Shown here one piece after another: positions 29,466 through 37,982 of a stretch of DNA of 44,181 nt. How positions within the stretch are numbered: the first letter of the stretch is position 1; each line of letters begins with the position of its first letter. The notes below the pieces were generated by a model. The model did not search any database, was not told where the DNA came from, and saw only the letters and a program-made list of their open reading frames with translations. Position numbers and translations under genes: made by a program. This stretch comes from Candidatus Latescibacterota bacterium (GTDB lineage Bacteria > Latescibacterota > UBA2968 > UBA8231): positions 1-44,181 of the forward strand of contig SICG01000014.1 of NCBI GenBank assembly GCA_009691525.1. Direction: 5' to 3'.

Positions 29466-30812
29466 GTGCCCTTTTTAAGAATCGGCGCAACCCAACGCAC
29501 CGGTGCCGTCTTCAAGCTGGCCCTGCCCGCCACCGCCGAGTTGTTGCTCAACATGGTGGTGGACATGGTCAACACCTACCTAGTGGGCCATTTGGGCGCC
29601 GCCTCGCTGGCCGGGGTGGGCCTGGCCTCGCAGTGGGTGATGACCGCCATGGTGCTCTTCAGCGCCGTGGGCACCGGGGCCACCGCTCTCATTGCCCGGT
29701 TGGTGGGCGCCCGGGACTGGCCCATGGCCAACCGGGTCCTGGGGCAGGCCTTGGCCATCTCTTTTGCCATCGGCCTGGGCACGGCGGGGGCGCTGTGGCT
29801 GGGCGCCGAACCGGCCCTGCGCCTGCTGGGTGCCGAGGAGGAGGCCATCACCCAGGGGGTGCCCTACCTGCGCCTGGTCAGCTCGGTGTTTATGTTCTCG
29901 GCGCTGATGTTTATTGGCAACGCCTGTCTGCGCGGGGCCGGCGACACCCGCACCCCGCTCTTGGTCATGACCGTGGTCAATCTGCTCAACCTGGGCCTCT
30001 CCTGGCCCCTGGTCAACGGTCACTGGGGCCTGCCCCGCCTGGGGGTGGAGGGGGCAGCCGTCGGTGCCATGGTCGGCCGGCTGGCTGGCGGCCTGCTGGT
30101 GATGGTCCTGCTCCTCAGAGGCCGCACCGGGCTGATCTTGAGAGCGCGGGGCTGGCGTTTCGATCCGGCGCTGAGTTGGCGCATGCTGCGCATCGGCCTG
30201 CCGGCGGCTCTGGAGCAGTTCGTCTTTCGTATGGGCATGCTCGCCTTCGTGCGCACGGTCTCGGCCCTGGGCACCGTCTCGTACGCGGCGCACCAAGTGG
30301 CCCTCAACGCCGAATCCATCTCCTTCATGCCCGGCTTTGGTTTTGCCGTGGCCGCCACCACCCTGGTGGGCCAGGGACTGGGGGCCAAAGACCCCCGGCG
30401 CGCCGAGCAGGACGGTTTTGCCGCTTTTTATCTGGCCGCCGGGCTGATGTCGATCATGGGCCTGGGCTTCATCTTCTTCGCGCCTCAGTTGATGGGAGTC
30501 TTCACCGAAGATCCGCAGATCATCGAGTTGGGCACCACCCCGCTGCGTCTCATCGGCCTGGCCCAGCCCTTTTTGGCAGCGATGATGGTTTTTGGCGGGG
30601 GCCTGCGCGGGGCCGGCGAGACCACTGCCCCGCTGTTGATCAACGGCCTGGGGGTCTGGGTGGTGCGGGTGCCGGCGGCGCTGGTTTTCACCCGGGTGTT
30701 TGTATGGGGCCTGACCGGGGCCTGGATCGCCATGGCCATAGACCTGACCTCGCGCGGCCTGCTGCTCTTCTTCCGCTTCCGCAGCGGCCAGTGGAAAAAG
30801 GTGCAGGTCTGA
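29466..30812 (+). CDS. MATE-family multidrug/metabolite exporter
   Basis: A cation-coupled efflux transporter with 12 membrane segments in 448 residues. Family features include the opening LALPATAELLLNMVVDMVNTYLVGHLG, ACLRGAGDTRTPLLVM near residue 155, and the matching second-half phrase GGGLRGAGETTAPLLINGLGVWVVRVP near 380, reflecting the internal duplication. The most likely start is GTG at 29466, just after the GGT-like gene; the long upstream extension overlaps that gene. It probably exports a product or toxic compound linked to the GGT-like enzyme, which is inference. It ends 1 base before the convergent CRTAC1 gene. Confidence 0.9.
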   Translation: MPFLRIGATQRTGAVFKLALPATAELLLNMVVDMVNTYLVGHLGAASLAGVGLASQWVMTAMVLFSAVGTGATALIARLVGARDWPMANRVLGQALAISFAIGLGTAGALWLGAEPALRLLGAEEEAITQGVPYLRLVSSVFMFSALMFIGNACLRGAGDTRTPLLVMTVVNLLNLGLSWPLVNGHWGLPRLGVEGAAVGAMVGRLAGGLLVMVLLLRGRTGLILRARGWRFDPALSWRMLRIGLPAALEQFVFRMGMLAFVRTVSALGTVSYAAHQVALNAESISFMPGFGFAVAATTLVGQGLGAKDPRRAEQDGFAAFYLAAGLMSIMGLGFIFFAPQLMGVFTEDPQIIELGTTPLRLIGLAQPFLAAMMVFGGGLRGAGETTAPLLINGLGVWVVRVPAALVFTRVFVWGLTGAWIAMAIDLTSRGLLLFFRFRSGQWKKVQV

Positions 30813-30813
30813 T

Positions 30814-32490
30814 TTATCTCATACCCAACTGCCGCACCTCGAATCCCCGGTCGCGGCGCACCACCAGCAACCGGTCGGCAGAGACCTCCCCAAGCTGCTC
30901 GACCTTGCCGTCTGGCCAGCGGACTTCCACCTCGGCCCGCTGCGCCTGCCCCAACCCGAAATGGGCGCGGGGATCGCTGTAGGACAGGTAGCTGCCGGCC
31001 CCGCCGATGGTGCGCTGCTGCATGCCGGCCGCCGTGTGTACCCGCACCCGGGCCCCCACCCCGTCGCGGTTGATCCCCTCCCCACCCTCCACCTGCACCC
31101 GCAGCCAGTGCTGGGTATTCTCGCCCTCGTTGCAGAGCAGGGTGGGTTCCTGGTCGAGGTTATTAACAAAGATGTCCACATCCCCGTCGTCGTCGTAGTC
31201 GCCAAAGGCCGCGCCGCGCCCCACCCGGGGCTGCTGCATGCCCGTCCCGCCCTCCACCTCCGAAAACCGCCCACCTCCCTCGTTGACAAATAGCTGATTG
31301 CGCTGGGCGTAGGAAACGCCGGTCTGTCCCTGTTCTACCTGCGGGTACACATGGCCGTTGACCACAAAGAGATCCAGGTCCCCGTCATTGTCCCCATCGA
31401 AGAACTTGGTCCCCCAGCCCAGAAAATCTAGGGTGGGCGCTGCCAACCCCGCTGCCGCCGTGATATCGGTAAAGCTGCCCTGCCCCTCGTTGCGGTAGAG
31501 GGTATTGGGCTCGCGATAGAAGTTGGTCACATACAGGTCCACGTTTCCATCGCTGTCGTAGTCGGCCGCATCCACCCCCATGCCCGCCTGGGTACCCCCT
31601 TCACCGCTGTACGCCACCCCGGCCTGCACCGCCACCTCGGAAAAGTGCCCCTTGCCCTCGTTGCGGAACAAGGCATTGGGGGTCTCGTCATTGGCCACCA
31701 GGATATCCACATCCCCGTCGTTGTCGTAGTCCTCGGGCATCAAGCCCAGGCCGTAGTACTCGCTGGCCGGCCCGGCGATGCCGGCGCTGACACTCACGTC
31801 AGCGAAGCGCCCATCCCCCTCGTTGCGGTAGAGCACGTCGGCAGCCCCTTCCATACCCTGGGGTCCGCAGTAAACGCGTAGGCCACCCAGGTACACGCAG
31901 GGCTCGTCCAGCGAAGAGTCGGCGGGCACCGCAGCCAGATCGAACTGCACGTAATTGGCCACGTACAGATCCAGGTCCCCGTCCTGGTCGTAGTCGAAGA
32001 AGGCGGCGCTGGCGCTGTACGCATCCCCGGCCACTCCGGCCTGGGTACTCACATCGGCAAAGGTGCCGTCGCCCCGATTGTGGTAGAGGGTATTGGGTCC
32101 GTAGGTGGTCACGTACAGATCCGCGCGCCCGTCGTTGTCCACATCCCCCACCGCCGCGCCCAACCCCCAGCCACCCTGCCGCACCCCGGCCTGGTCTGTC
32201 ACCTCGGCAAAAGTCCTGTCGCCCAGATTGCGGTACAGCGCGTTGCCTGGACCGGCGTGGTTTTGGTATTGCTCAAAGGTGGAACCATTGACCACATACA
32301 GATCCAGGCGGCCGTCCCCATCGTAGTCGAAGAAAGCGGCACCGCTGCCGGTGGATTCGAGGATATAGCGCTTCTGCAAACCGCCGCAGGTATTGGGCCG
32401 CAACAGCCCCGCCTCGCGGGTCTTATCCACAAAACGGGGTTGGGCCCACAGCGAAAGGGGAAGAAGCAGGAACAGGAGGGAGACGATCAA
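30814..32490 (-). CDS. Exported CRTAC1 / FG-GAP propeller protein with ASPIC-UnbV domain
   Basis: A secreted protein of about 558 residues. After the hydrophobic signal SLLFLLLPLSLWAQ there are seven calcium-binding FG-GAP/VCBS blades with repeating DxDxDGxxDL motifs (FDYDGDGRLDLYV, GDVDNDGRADLYV, FDYDQDGDLDLYV, EDYDNDGDVDILV and so on) alternating with LYRNEGxGxFxDV. The last 90 residues match ASPIC/UnbV (QHWLRVQVEGGEGINRDGVGARVRV, SDPRAHFGLGQA). The start is inferred as TTG at 32490, overlapping the previous stop (TTGA). An ATG at 32574 would overlap the conserved SUMF1 C-terminus but give a more basic signal region. Last gene of the four-gene operon; function unknown, likely surface adhesion or scaffolding. 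Confidence 0.83.
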   Translation of the reverse strand: MIVSLLFLLLPLSLWAQPRFVDKTREAGLLRPNTCGGLQKRYILESTGSGAAFFDYDGDGRLDLYVVNGSTFEQYQNHAGPGNALYRNLGDRTFAEVTDQAGVRQGGWGLGAAVGDVDNDGRADLYVTTYGPNTLYHNRGDGTFADVSTQAGVAGDAYSASAAFFDYDQDGDLDLYVANYVQFDLAAVPADSSLDEPCVYLGGLRVYCGPQGMEGAADVLYRNEGDGRFADVSVSAGIAGPASEYYGLGLMPEDYDNDGDVDILVANDETPNALFRNEGKGHFSEVAVQAGVAYSGEGGTQAGMGVDAADYDSDGNVDLYVTNFYREPNTLYRNEGQGSFTDITAAAGLAAPTLDFLGWGTKFFDGDNDGDLDLFVVNGHVYPQVEQGQTGVSYAQRNQLFVNEGGGRFSEVEGGTGMQQPRVGRGAAFGDYDDDGDVDIFVNNLDQEPTLLCNEGENTQHWLRVQVEGGEGINRDGVGARVRVHTAAGMQQRTIGGAGSYLSYSDPRAHFGLGQAQRAEVEVRWPDGKVEQLGEVSADRLLVVRRDRGFEVRQLGMR

Positions 32491-33173
32491 CGCAGATCCC
32501 GCGCGCAGCGGAAGCCCAGACTGTTGCTCTTGATGTAGGAGTGAGCGGAAGAAACCGTAGCGCGGTTGGCGCATTTGCACATGCTCTTGCCGTTGACCCA
32601 GGAACCCCCGCGCAGGTACGCGCCCGCCGCCGAATCGGCCGCCGTCCACTCCCACACATTGCCCGACAGGTCCATCACCCCCTGGCGACTGGCGCCCGAC
32701 GGGAAACTGCCCACCGGGGCGGTGCGGCCAAACCCGTCCTTGTCGCCAAAGAGATTGGCCCGGCCTTCGGCATCATCCTCGCCCCAAGGATAGGCGCGTT
32801 CGTCGGTGCCAGCACAGGCCCGATACCACTCCTGCTCGGTGGGCAGACGCTTGCCGGCCCACGTGCAGTAGGCGCGGGCCCCCTCCCAAGAAACCTCGAT
32901 AACCGGATGCTTCTCAAAGCCGGCCTTGGGGACAAAACGCCCCTCCTGTGCCTCGATGAGCGAGAAGCGCGTGCCCAACTCCAGCCAAAGCGCCCGGTCC
33001 TCGGGCTGAGTGCCCTTTTCGTTGAGGAAGGCGGAGTACTGAGTGTTGGTCACCTCGTATTTGTCGAGGGCGAAGCTCTTGTCGATGGCGACCATTGCCG
33101 AGTCGGAGGGCGACACTTGGGCAAGGGCCGTCTGGGTGAGCAGGACTGAGAGCAACAGATATTTCTTTGTCAT
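32487..33173 (-). CDS. Exported SUMF1/formylglycine-generating-enzyme-fold protein
   Basis: A 228-residue protein with a signal peptide (MTKKYLLLSVLLTQTALAQ) and the SUMF1 core: ALDKYEVTNTQYSAFL, HPVIEVSWEGARAYCTWAGKRLPTEQEW, MDLSGNVWEWT, RGGSWVNGK and GFRCARD. True formylglycine-generating enzymes use two copper-binding cysteines in a GGSxxCxxSYC pattern. Here it reads GGSWVNGKSMC, so the first cysteine is Asn and only the second remains. I therefore expect a SUMF1-fold binding or non-FGE protein rather than a sulfatase activator; no sulfatase is present in the window. It is coupled by ATGA to the TPR gene and by TTGA to the CRTAC1 gene. Confidence 0.85.
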   Translation of the reverse strand: MTKKYLLLSVLLTQTALAQVSPSDSAMVAIDKSFALDKYEVTNTQYSAFLNEKGTQPEDRALWLELGTRFSLIEAQEGRFVPKAGFEKHPVIEVSWEGARAYCTWAGKRLPTEQEWYRACAGTDERAYPWGEDDAEGRANLFGDKDGFGRTAPVGSFPSGASRQGVMDLSGNVWEWTAADSAAGAYLRGGSWVNGKSMCKCANRATVSSAHSYIKSNSLGFRCARDLR

Positions 33174-34645
33174 AACCTTGCCGTAGAAGTGGAATCGGAT
33201 GACCCGACCCCGCCAGGCGTCCAGGTGCCGGGTCGGGGACGGTTAGAGGGCGGTAACTTCCAGGTGGGTCCCGACCATCCCCCCAGTTGGATCAGGCGCT
33301 GCCGGCCAGTGGCCAGGCGCTGGGCCTCGGGCAGGTCGGGGGCGGCCAGTTCCAGGTACCGCGCCCAGACCTGGCGCGCCTGGGCCGGATCGACCTGCTC
33401 GTAGATGGCCGCCAGATGGTAGAGCCATAGGGCCTTCTCGGGCTGCAACTCCACCGCCCACAGGCTCTCATCCAGCGCCCCACCGAGCACGCCCATCTGG
33501 CGGTAGACCTCACCGAGGGAAGCGTGTACTTCGGCGTTGGCCGGGTACTGCTCCTCGGCCTGCTTGAAAATCTGGACCGCCTCCTGCAGCCGAACCTGAT
33601 GCATGTAGAGCCCGCCCAGCTTGAGGGCTGCGTCCCCTTTGTCCCCACCCAGCTGCACCGCTGCCCTGAAAGCCTGCTCGGCCTGGGTCAGGTCGCCCTG
33701 CTGGCTGTAGACGATGCCGATGTTCACCTTGACCGCCGCCTCGCGCGGCCGCACCGCCTCCAGCTTGCGGAAGGCCTCCAGGGCCTGATCCTGGCGTCCC
33801 TGGCTGCTGTGGATCAGCCCCTGGTAGCGATAGACCTCCACCAGGGTGGAGTCCTGTGCCCGGGCCTGCTGGAGCTGGACCTGGGCTCGGGCCAGGTCGC
33901 CTAGCTCCCACCACAGCCGGCCCAGTTCGAAGGACAACACCGCGTCGTCCGGCCGGGCAGCCAACCCATCTGCCAGCAACTGCCTGGCCATGTCAGTGGC
34001 CCCGCCGCTCTTGTAGAGGGCTGCCAGTTCGATCCGGATACCGTCGTCCTGGGGGGATAACTCCAGGGCCTGGCGGTAAAGGCGCAATGCATCCTCGGGG
34101 CGTTTCAGCGCCACCTCAATCCTGGCCAACTGGAGAAGGACATCGGGTTGGTTGGGGCTCAATTCGAGGGCGGCCTGATACGCAGCCTCGGCCGAACGCA
34201 GGTTGTTTTGCACATGGCCCAGGGCCTGGTACACATTGCCCAGCTGGAGATAGACCGCAGCGGTTCGGTATTCCCGGCGGATGGCGTCCTGAAAGGCCCT
34301 GGAAGCCGCGTTGTACCGGCCCTGAGCCGCCATGCTGGCCCCCAGGCCGGCGTAGGCCTCGCTCAGGTCGGGGTGCTGGGCCAGCAGCGCCCGCCAGAGG
34401 CGGGTCTCGTCTTCGTACGCCCCGCGCGCCCGGTAGAGCCGGGCCAGGGAGAGGTAGGTTTCGGCCCGGGTGGAGTCGAGGGCCAGGGACTGCTCCTCGC
34501 AGTAGGTGGCCTGGGCCAGCTCTGCCGGCGGTAGGGCGCGCAGGACGCGACTGCCGATCAGCTCCTGGGTCTTTTGGTGCCAGTCGCCGGCGTCGCGGCT
34601 GCAGGCGGCCAGTCCACACCAAAGCAGCAAAACCCAGCGCTTCAT
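33170..34645 (-). CDS. TPR-repeat lipoprotein
   Basis: A 491-residue predicted lipoprotein: MKRWVLLLWCGLAAC gives a lipobox with the acylated cysteine at residue 15. The rest is a solenoid of about 11 tetratricopeptide repeats, with recurring units such as AYAGLGASMAAQGRYNAA, VYLQLGNVYQALG, VLLQLARIEVALKRPEDAL and VHASLGEVYRQMG. TPRs mediate protein binding, so it may hold the neighbouring exported proteins together at the membrane. The start at ATG 34645 shares one base with the upstream stop (TGATG) and is preferred to the earlier in-frame codon at 34741, which lies inside the upstream gene. No enzymatic motif is seen. Confidence 0.87.
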   Translation of the reverse strand: MKRWVLLLWCGLAACSRDAGDWHQKTQELIGSRVLRALPPAELAQATYCEEQSLALDSTRAETYLSLARLYRARGAYEDETRLWRALLAQHPDLSEAYAGLGASMAAQGRYNAASRAFQDAIRREYRTAAVYLQLGNVYQALGHVQNNLRSAEAAYQAALELSPNQPDVLLQLARIEVALKRPEDALRLYRQALELSPQDDGIRIELAALYKSGGATDMARQLLADGLAARPDDAVLSFELGRLWWELGDLARAQVQLQQARAQDSTLVEVYRYQGLIHSSQGRQDQALEAFRKLEAVRPREAAVKVNIGIVYSQQGDLTQAEQAFRAAVQLGGDKGDAALKLGGLYMHQVRLQEAVQIFKQAEEQYPANAEVHASLGEVYRQMGVLGGALDESLWAVELQPEKALWLYHLAAIYEQVDPAQARQVWARYLELAAPDLPEAQRLATGRQRLIQLGGWSGPTWKLPPSNRPRPGTWTPGGVGSSDSTSTARL

Positions 34646-36768
34646 CAGCGCACCCTCTTGGGAGCGGCAGCCCCCTCTTCGAGCAGCACAAAGCGGTCGA
34701 CCTCTAGATCCTGGTAGCGATCGATCTGGCCGCTGGGCCATTGCACTTCGACCTGGTCGACCCGGGAATGTTTGCCCAGGCCGAATTCCTGCTCCAGGCT
34801 GTTGGAACAGCCAAAGCTGTACCCGGAGGAGACCTCGGCGAACTGAAACAGGTCCCCGGCCTTGACCCTAATCTTGGCGCCGATTCCGTCGCGATTGCTG
34901 CCAATGCCCTTGAGGCGGAAGACGATCCAGTGGTTGCCGAAACCTTCGTTGCGGTACAGGGTATTCTCCCACTGGTCGCCCGGCCGCGCCCCGCCCACGG
35001 GCGTGTACAGATCTAAGTCGCCGTCCTGGTCGTAGTCGGCAAAGGTGACCCCGTGCAACTTGCCCAGATTGAGCACCCCCACCTGGGCCGTCACGTCGGT
35101 GAAGGTGCCGTTGCCGTTGTTGTGGAACATGGTGCTCAACTCCCGCCGCTCCATGGTCGGCCCGCCGTTGCCCAGAAAGAGGTCCACGTACCCATCGTAG
35201 TCGAAGTCACCGGGCACCCCGCTCATGGTGCCCAGGGCGCGGGCGAGGCCGGCTTCTTCGGCCACGTCGGTGAAGGTGTTGTTGCCGTTGTTGCGCAAAA
35301 GCACCGAGCGGTCGCGCGGGCGGGTAGAGTGGCCAGCGGCCCGGTCTTCGAGCACTACATCGTACTGGCTCCAGTTGCCGGAGAAGATGTCCAGCAGGCC
35401 GTCGTTGTTGTAGTCGAGGAAGAAAGTGATGAAGCCGTCGATCTGGTCGGCAGCGGTCCCGGTCTGGGCAGTGACATCGGTGAAAGTGCCGTTGCCGTTG
35501 TTGTGGTAGAGCACGTTGGGCTGGGTGAAGTTTTCCAGATAGAGGTCCGGCCAGCCATCCCCGTCGTAGTCGCCAAAGGCGGTGCTCAGGGTCTGCTTGC
35601 GATTGTCGACCCCGGCCCGCGCCGCCACGTCGGTGAAGGTGCCGTTATGGTTGTTGCGGAAGAGCACATTGGTCGAGTCGCCGATGGCCCCGGTGCCGTT
35701 GCCCAGGTAGATATCGAGCCAGCCGTCGCGGTCGAAGTCGCCCCAGGAGGCACAAAAAGTGGACCCATTTTCGTTGCCCACCCCGGCCTGGTCGGTCACG
35801 TCTTTAAAGTGCGCCCGGCCATCGTTCTGGAAGAGGTGTTTCTTGCCCGGGCCGAACCAGCCGTCGCGGGTGATGTACACATCCGCATCCCCGTCGTTGT
35901 CGTAGTCGGCCACCTGAGTGCCGATGCCGCCTTCGGGCAAGATCAGGCCGGACTCCTTGGTGAGGTTGGCGAAGCGGCCTCCGTCGTTGCGGTAGTAGTA
36001 CAGCTCCGGGTGCCCCAGCGCCGCCAGGTCCAGGTCGCCGTCTCCGTCGAAATCGGCCCAGCCGCTGCTGCGACCCCCGTTAAACTTGTTCACGCCCATG
36101 GCCCTGGCCACCTCGGTGAAGCGGCCGCCCAGGTTGCCGGTGTCGGGAATGGCGTCGGCGAAGCGGTACGGCTCAGGGATAGTCTTCGGATTGCGGCCCA
36201 GCAGGAGCTGCACCTGTAGGTAATGCCAGCGCACCTTGAGAATGGCGGGGTGGTGATTGATGGTTTTCCTGAAGAGCGAGTCAGCGGCCAGGTTATCCTT
36301 GAGCCACAGGGCAGCGAGGGCCGATTGGTAGAGGGGTTCGTACCCGGTGGAGTCCACACTCAAGGCCCCGGCAAAGTAGTGCCTGGCTTCTTTGAAGCGC
36401 CCCTGCTCCAGGGCCTCCTTGCCCCGGCCCAGGTATGTTTCCAAGATAAGCTGACGAGCCGCCTGCAGGCCCGGCTCCAGCTCCCAGGCCCGGTGCAGCG
36501 AGGCGATGCCGTCCTCGATGCGGCCCTGCATCAGGTGCAGTCGGCCCAACTGCCAGTGCCCTTCGTACGCCCCCGGGTCGAGCTGGATGCAGCGTTCGAA
36601 GTGTTGCTCGGCCTCGCGCAGGCGATAGCGCTCCAGCAAGTCGAGTCCCTGCCGGTAGGACAAGACAAAAACCTCGGACCGCAAAGGGGGCTGGGGGCCG
36701 GGCGCAGCACAACTGGCCAGGGCCCACACCGAGAGGAAGGACAGCAGGCGACACACGTTTTTGCCCAT
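34645..36768 (-). CDS. CRTAC1-type lipoprotein with TPR, FG-GAP propeller and ASPIC-UnbV domains
   Basis: A 707-residue predicted lipoprotein: the signal LLSFLSVWALASC ends in a lipobox cysteine near residue 20. Residues 35-200 contain TPR-like units (RLREAEQHFERCIQLDPG, GHWQLGRLHLMQGRIEDGI). Residues 215-600 form a seven-bladed FG-GAP propeller with calcium motifs such as ADFDGDGDLDL, ADYDNDGDADVYI, GDFDRDGWLDIYL and GDYDGDGWPDLYL. The end is an ASPIC/UnbV domain (NHWIVFRLKGIGSNRDGIGAKIRV). It is the first gene of the operon. The promoter -10 lies only 9 bases from the ATG, suggesting a nearly leaderless message. The family has no established biochemical role in bacteria. Confidence 0.88.
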   Translation of the reverse strand: MGKNVCRLLSFLSVWALASCAAPGPQPPLRSEVFVLSYRQGLDLLERYRLREAEQHFERCIQLDPGAYEGHWQLGRLHLMQGRIEDGIASLHRAWELEPGLQAARQLILETYLGRGKEALEQGRFKEARHYFAGALSVDSTGYEPLYQSALAALWLKDNLAADSLFRKTINHHPAILKVRWHYLQVQLLLGRNPKTIPEPYRFADAIPDTGNLGGRFTEVARAMGVNKFNGGRSSGWADFDGDGDLDLAALGHPELYYYRNDGGRFANLTKESGLILPEGGIGTQVADYDNDGDADVYITRDGWFGPGKKHLFQNDGRAHFKDVTDQAGVGNENGSTFCASWGDFDRDGWLDIYLGNGTGAIGDSTNVLFRNNHNGTFTDVAARAGVDNRKQTLSTAFGDYDGDGWPDLYLENFTQPNVLYHNNGNGTFTDVTAQTGTAADQIDGFITFFLDYNNDGLLDIFSGNWSQYDVVLEDRAAGHSTRPRDRSVLLRNNGNNTFTDVAEEAGLARALGTMSGVPGDFDYDGYVDLFLGNGGPTMERRELSTMFHNNGNGTFTDVTAQVGVLNLGKLHGVTFADYDQDGDLDLYTPVGGARPGDQWENTLYRNEGFGNHWIVFRLKGIGSNRDGIGAKIRVKAGDLFQFAEVSSGYSFGCSNSLEQEFGLGKHSRVDQVEVQWPSGQIDRYQDLEVDRFVLLEEGAAAPKRVR

Positions 36769-36777
36769 GGGCTAAGA

Positions 36778-36805
36778 ACTATAACTCCTCTTTGCCCTTT
36801 GTCAA
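36778..36805 (-). promoter_or_regulatory. Strong sigma70 promoter of the CRTAC1 operon
   Basis: On the minus strand a perfect -35 TTGACA (36800-36805), 16-base spacer and TATAGT (36778-36783). Nine bases separate the -10 from the ATG at 36768, so the leader would be about 3 bases. A GAGGAG within the spacer is too far from the ATG to act as a ribosome-binding site. Confidence 0.75.
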
Positions 36806-36820
36806 GCTTTGCCGTAGATT
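36792..36820 (+). promoter_or_regulatory. Plus-strand promoter overlapping the CRTAC1 promoter
   Basis: TTGCCC (36792-36797), a 17-base spacer and TAGATT (36815-36820). The start point near 36827 leaves a leader of about 20 bases containing AAAGGAG before the ATG at 36847. Its -35 region overlaps the -35 of the minus-strand promoter, so the two polymerase sites probably compete. Confidence 0.55.
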
Positions 36821-36846
36821 GCTGGACAAAACCAAAGGAGAAACCC

Positions 36847-37974
36847 ATGAAGATGCTCTTCGCCCTCTCGCTCACCCTCGTTCTGGGCGCGGCTTTTGCC
36901 GGTGCCCAATCCCTGATGAAAGACCGCGCCACCCTGGTACTCGAAGGCAAAGCCGCCCAACTGACCGTGGACCTGGGCGGCGGTTCCATCGCCGACTTCC
37001 ACCTCAGTGACCAGCCTCTCAATCCACTCTCCTGGGACTCGTGGTCCTTCAGCACCGATCCCAACGCCGCCCCTCCGCCTGATCCCAGGTCCATGGGCCA
37101 TTTCCTCTGCCTCGACCGCTGGGGCCCCGCCTCGGATGCCGAGATTAAAAACGGCATGGGCTGGCACGGCGAGGCCACCCGGGTGACCTGGAAGGCGCCG
37201 GATAAGCCCAAGAAGAAGGACGGGCGCATCCACGCCGAGATGAGGGCCGAGTTGCCCATGGGGGGCCTGAACGTCAGACGCAGCGTCGCGCTGGGCGAAG
37301 AACAGCCTTTCTTTGTGGTGTGCGAGGAAGTCACCAACCAGAACAAGCTGGGCCGGCTCTACAACATGGTGCAGCATCCAACCATCGGCCCTCCCTTCCT
37401 CGACGAGCACACCCTGGTGGACGCCAATGGCCGCAAGGGCTTCATGCAGGGCAGCCCCATGCCCAATCCAGAAGAGCCGGCCGTCTTCTGGCCCCAGGCC
37501 CTCAACCGCGACGGGGAGATTGTTAATATTCGCCACCTCAGCGGCGATGCCGATCCAGCCGTGGTCTCCTACGTCATCGACGAAGAGTACGGCTGGACCA
37601 CGGCCAGCAGCCCCACCACCGGCCTGCTCATCGGCTATATCTGGAAGACCTGTGAATACCCCTGGTTCGACGCCTGGCGCCACGCGGCCAATGGCAAACC
37701 CTTTGCGCGCGGCCTGGAGTTCGGCACCTCCGGCCTGCACCAGCCCTTTCCCATTCTGGTGAAGAAAGGCAAGATCTTCGGCCGTTCTATCTACGAGTAC
37801 CTGGATGCCGGCGAAACCGCCTCCAAGTCCTATGCCTGTTTCCTCTTCAAGATTCCCGCCGATTACCAGGGCGTGGCCAGCCTCAGCTACGCCGATGGCA
37901 AGCTCATCCTGCACGAGCGCGACGGCAAACCCGAACGAGATCTAGTGATGGAGGTCGGCCAGCTCTTCCCCTGA
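36847..37974 (+). CDS. Exported galactose-mutarotase-like-fold protein
   Basis: A 375-residue protein with a signal peptide (MKMLFALSLTLVLGAAFAGAQ). The body begins TLVLEGKAAQLTVDLGGGSIADFHLSDQPLNPL, the way aldose-epimerase-like beta-sandwich proteins begin, and contains RSVALGEEQPFFVVCEEVTNQNKLGRLYNMVQHPTIG, where a histidine near residue 178 could be catalytic. I cannot assign a family with certainty; it may be a sugar epimerase-like or carbohydrate-binding protein. The start at ATG 36847 has AAAGGAG at the right distance; the open frame extends far upstream but is antisense to the CRTAC1 gene. It is followed after 8 bases by a PhyH gene. Confidence 0.7.
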   Translation: MKMLFALSLTLVLGAAFAGAQSLMKDRATLVLEGKAAQLTVDLGGGSIADFHLSDQPLNPLSWDSWSFSTDPNAAPPPDPRSMGHFLCLDRWGPASDAEIKNGMGWHGEATRVTWKAPDKPKKKDGRIHAEMRAELPMGGLNVRRSVALGEEQPFFVVCEEVTNQNKLGRLYNMVQHPTIGPPFLDEHTLVDANGRKGFMQGSPMPNPEEPAVFWPQALNRDGEIVNIRHLSGDADPAVVSYVIDEEYGWTTASSPTTGLLIGYIWKTCEYPWFDAWRHAANGKPFARGLEFGTSGLHQPFPILVKKGKIFGRSIYEYLDAGETASKSYACFLFKIPADYQGVASLSYADGKLILHERDGKPERDLVMEVGQLFP

Positions 37975-37982
37975 GCCAAAAA

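Noticed and set aside
32490-32655. Upstream extension of the second CRTAC1 gene to 32655
   Set aside because: The extra 55 codons overlap the conserved SUMF1 C-terminus and lack any signal-peptide pattern until the hydrophobic stretch after 32490.
35053-36219. 388-residue plus-strand open frame opposite the CRTAC1 lipoprotein gene
   Set aside because: It repeats only because it mirrors the FG-GAP repeats of the real gene; the Val/Gly-rich sequence has no domain.
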